Source of the DNA: JBGTCY01 sp041748615
GTDB taxonomy: Bacteria > Bacteroidota > Bacteroidia > Chitinophagales > CAIOSU01
Length of the DNA stretch: 6,210 nt
Assembly: GCA_041748615.1 (NCBI GenBank)
Contig: JBGTCY010000108.1
Span: 1-6,210 of the forward strand
Direction of reading: 5' to 3'
This document shows, piece by piece, positions 5,153-6,210 of this stretch. The notes below the pieces were generated by a model. That model saw only the letters and a list, made by a program, of their open reading frames with translations, was not told where the DNA came from and ran no database searches. The translations under genes and the position numbers were made by a program. Every line of letters starts with the position of its first letter. Positions within the stretch are counted from its first letter, which is position 1.

Positions 5153-6210
5153 TCGCACCGCTGCTAGCAATCTCTATCATCCCCACGCTGGCGATTGTTC
5201 TGATTCTGAATTTTTTCATCAGAAATAATCTGAATGAGATGGAAAACAACCTCATTCACCAGGAAACTGAAACATTAACCCGACTTGTTTCCGAAAAAAA
5301 TGAAGCAATCGTAAAGTCTGAAGGAATGTTTATTGAGCATGAAGTGGACAAAATCAGACAACGGCTCAAAACCATGCAACTCGCTCCGGGGTTCATCAAC
5401 CTTGACGCGGATAACATCAACGCTTTCAGTGAAAATCTCTTTGCACAGGAATCTTCCATCATGGAAATGACCGTGGCGGATAATTTCGGGAATATCATTT
5501 TTCAAAAATATAGTTCGCTTTGCCTTGAAACCGATGAACCCACGAATATCAAATCGGAAACTATTTTCCGGCAATTGGAAAAAAAACAACCATACCTTTC
5601 CCCTGTTGAAGTTTCCAATACTACTCAGATGCCTTACATCACGCTCGCTCAGCCCATTTTAAGTAATGCGGGAGCGCTTGCCGGGGGTATCATTGTGAAA
5701 CTTGACCTCAGTTTCATCCGTGATTTGGTAGCCGAAAAAAAAGTCGGTGACACCGGATTTTTTTACATCATTTCATCAAGAGGCAGATTGATTGCGCATC
5801 CTTCCGTGAGAGAGCTTTTTCAAAATTCAGATTACACTAAGTATGATTATATCAATGAGGTGCTGTCGAAAAAAAACGGAACGGTATGGAAGCAGGACTA
5901 TCTGATTTCTTTTTTCACCAATAAATATGATTGGATTACCATCGTTGAAGTTCCCGCTCATGAGGCGCTTGCCACAGTTGAACAAAACAAAAGAACCATC
6001 CTCTCATTTATTAATGCCACACTACAGTCAATCGCCTGGTTCACCGTAATGATTATCATCTTAGGCTTCACACTTGCCATTTTTGCCACCATTTTTATCA
6101 CTGGCAGAATGCTGAAACCGATTATCAATTTCACGAATGCCACAAGGCGAATTTCTGAAGGCGAATTATCGCTCAAAATTGAAAAAATTTCTAATGACGA
6201 ACTTGGTGAA
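5128..6210 (+). CDS. dCache-HAMP transmembrane sensor protein (3' partial)
   Basis: An uninterrupted 361-codon frame runs from the ATG at 5128 to the last base of the window. A TAA at 5119-5121 in the same frame fixes the start. A short basic N-terminus leads to membrane segment 1 (about 9-31, LAPLLAISIIPTLAIVLIL). An extracytoplasmic region of about 270 residues follows, with a helical stalk and a double-Cache fold: MPYITLAQPILSNAG (168-182), GGIIVKLDLSFIRDLV (186-201), VGDTGFFYIISSRGRLIAHP (206-225). Membrane segment 2 is at about 298-325 and a HAMP domain begins at GRMLKPIINFT (326-336), reaching ISEGELSLKIEKISNDELGE. Cache receptors bind small molecules and HAMP relays the signal to a cytoplasmic output domain, which is beyond the edge: a histidine kinase, SpoIIE-type phosphatase, cyclase, GGDEF or chemotaxis module are all possible. 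The ligand is unknown. The gene points away from the minus-strand genes. Confidence 0.9.
   Translation, partial: MDRLFFKYLAPLLAISIIPTLAIVLILNFFIRNNLNEMENNLIHQETETLTRLVSEKNEAIVKSEGMFIEHEVDKIRQRLKTMQLAPGFINLDADNINAFSENLFAQESSIMEMTVADNFGNIIFQKYSSLCLETDEPTNIKSETIFRQLEKKQPYLSPVEVSNTTQMPYITLAQPILSNAGALAGGIIVKLDLSFIRDLVAEKKVGDTGFFYIISSRGRLIAHPSVRELFQNSDYTKYDYINEVLSKKNGTVWKQDYLISFFTNKYDWITIVEVPAHEALATVEQNKRTILSFINATLQSIAWFTVMIIILGFTLAIFATIFITGRMLKPIINFTNATRRISEGELSLKIEKISNDELGE

Noticed and set aside
5256..5589. Two overlapping minus-strand frames of 80 and 104 codons
   Set aside because: They are antisense to the Cache region of the sensor gene, whose plus-strand frame is longer and has clear domain motifs.

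Overview
The window looks like a piece of a Bacteroidota chromosome. The strongest clue is the C-terminus of the first gene. It ends in a type IX secretion (T9SS) type A sorting domain, with the motif YPNPF, a YDITGK turn and a closing VKIQTDGKETVQRIVK strand, and that secretion system is confined to the Bacteroidota group. Weak or absent Shine-Dalgarno sequences and A/T-rich leaders fit the same assignment. I cannot name a genus.

Layout, left to right. (1) 2-1609, plus strand: a secreted purple-acid-phosphatase-like metallophosphoesterase, cut by the left edge. (2) 2906-1615, minus strand: a two-gene unit, a YhhN/TMEM86-type membrane protein (lysoplasmalogenase family) followed with a 4-bp ATGA overlap by a DUF445 membrane protein. 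Its end meets the phosphatase gene tail to tail with only 5 bp between stops. (3) 3501-2937, minus strand: a ribbon-helix-helix antitoxin and a MazF/PemK-type toxin in one overlapping cassette, much more A/T-rich than its flanks and framed by an imperfect inverted repeat. (4) 4527-3637, minus strand: a membrane di-iron hydroxylase of the fatty acid hydroxylase/sterol desaturase superfamily, closest in motif pattern to alkylglycerol monooxygenase (AGMO/TMEM195). It is preceded by a 52-residue DUF6435-like protein (4730-4572). (5) 4731-5127: about 400 bp with no convincing gene, lying between divergent transcription units. (6) 5128-6210, plus strand: the N-terminal 361 residues of a dCache-HAMP transmembrane sensor that runs off the right edge. 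It is an uninterrupted frame with no stop codon in the window, so a stop-dependent gene caller would miss it.

How the parts might work together: most are envelope proteins (a secreted phosphatase, two polytopic lipid-enzyme families, a DUF445 protein and a receptor). Two of them belong to families whose studied members cleave ether lipids: YhhN/TMEM86 (vinyl-ether bond of lysoplasmalogens) and AGMO (alkyl-ether bond of alkylglycerols). Whether this is a functional pairing or chance is open. The toxin-antitoxin cassette sits between them, only 30 bp upstream of the yhhN-like start, and may now supply its transcription. The most unusual non-coding signal is a long hairpin over the start of the sensor gene that would place its AUG in the apical loop. 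I see no rRNA, tRNA, CRISPR array, insertion sequence or classical riboswitch, and no clear case for a wholly new system.
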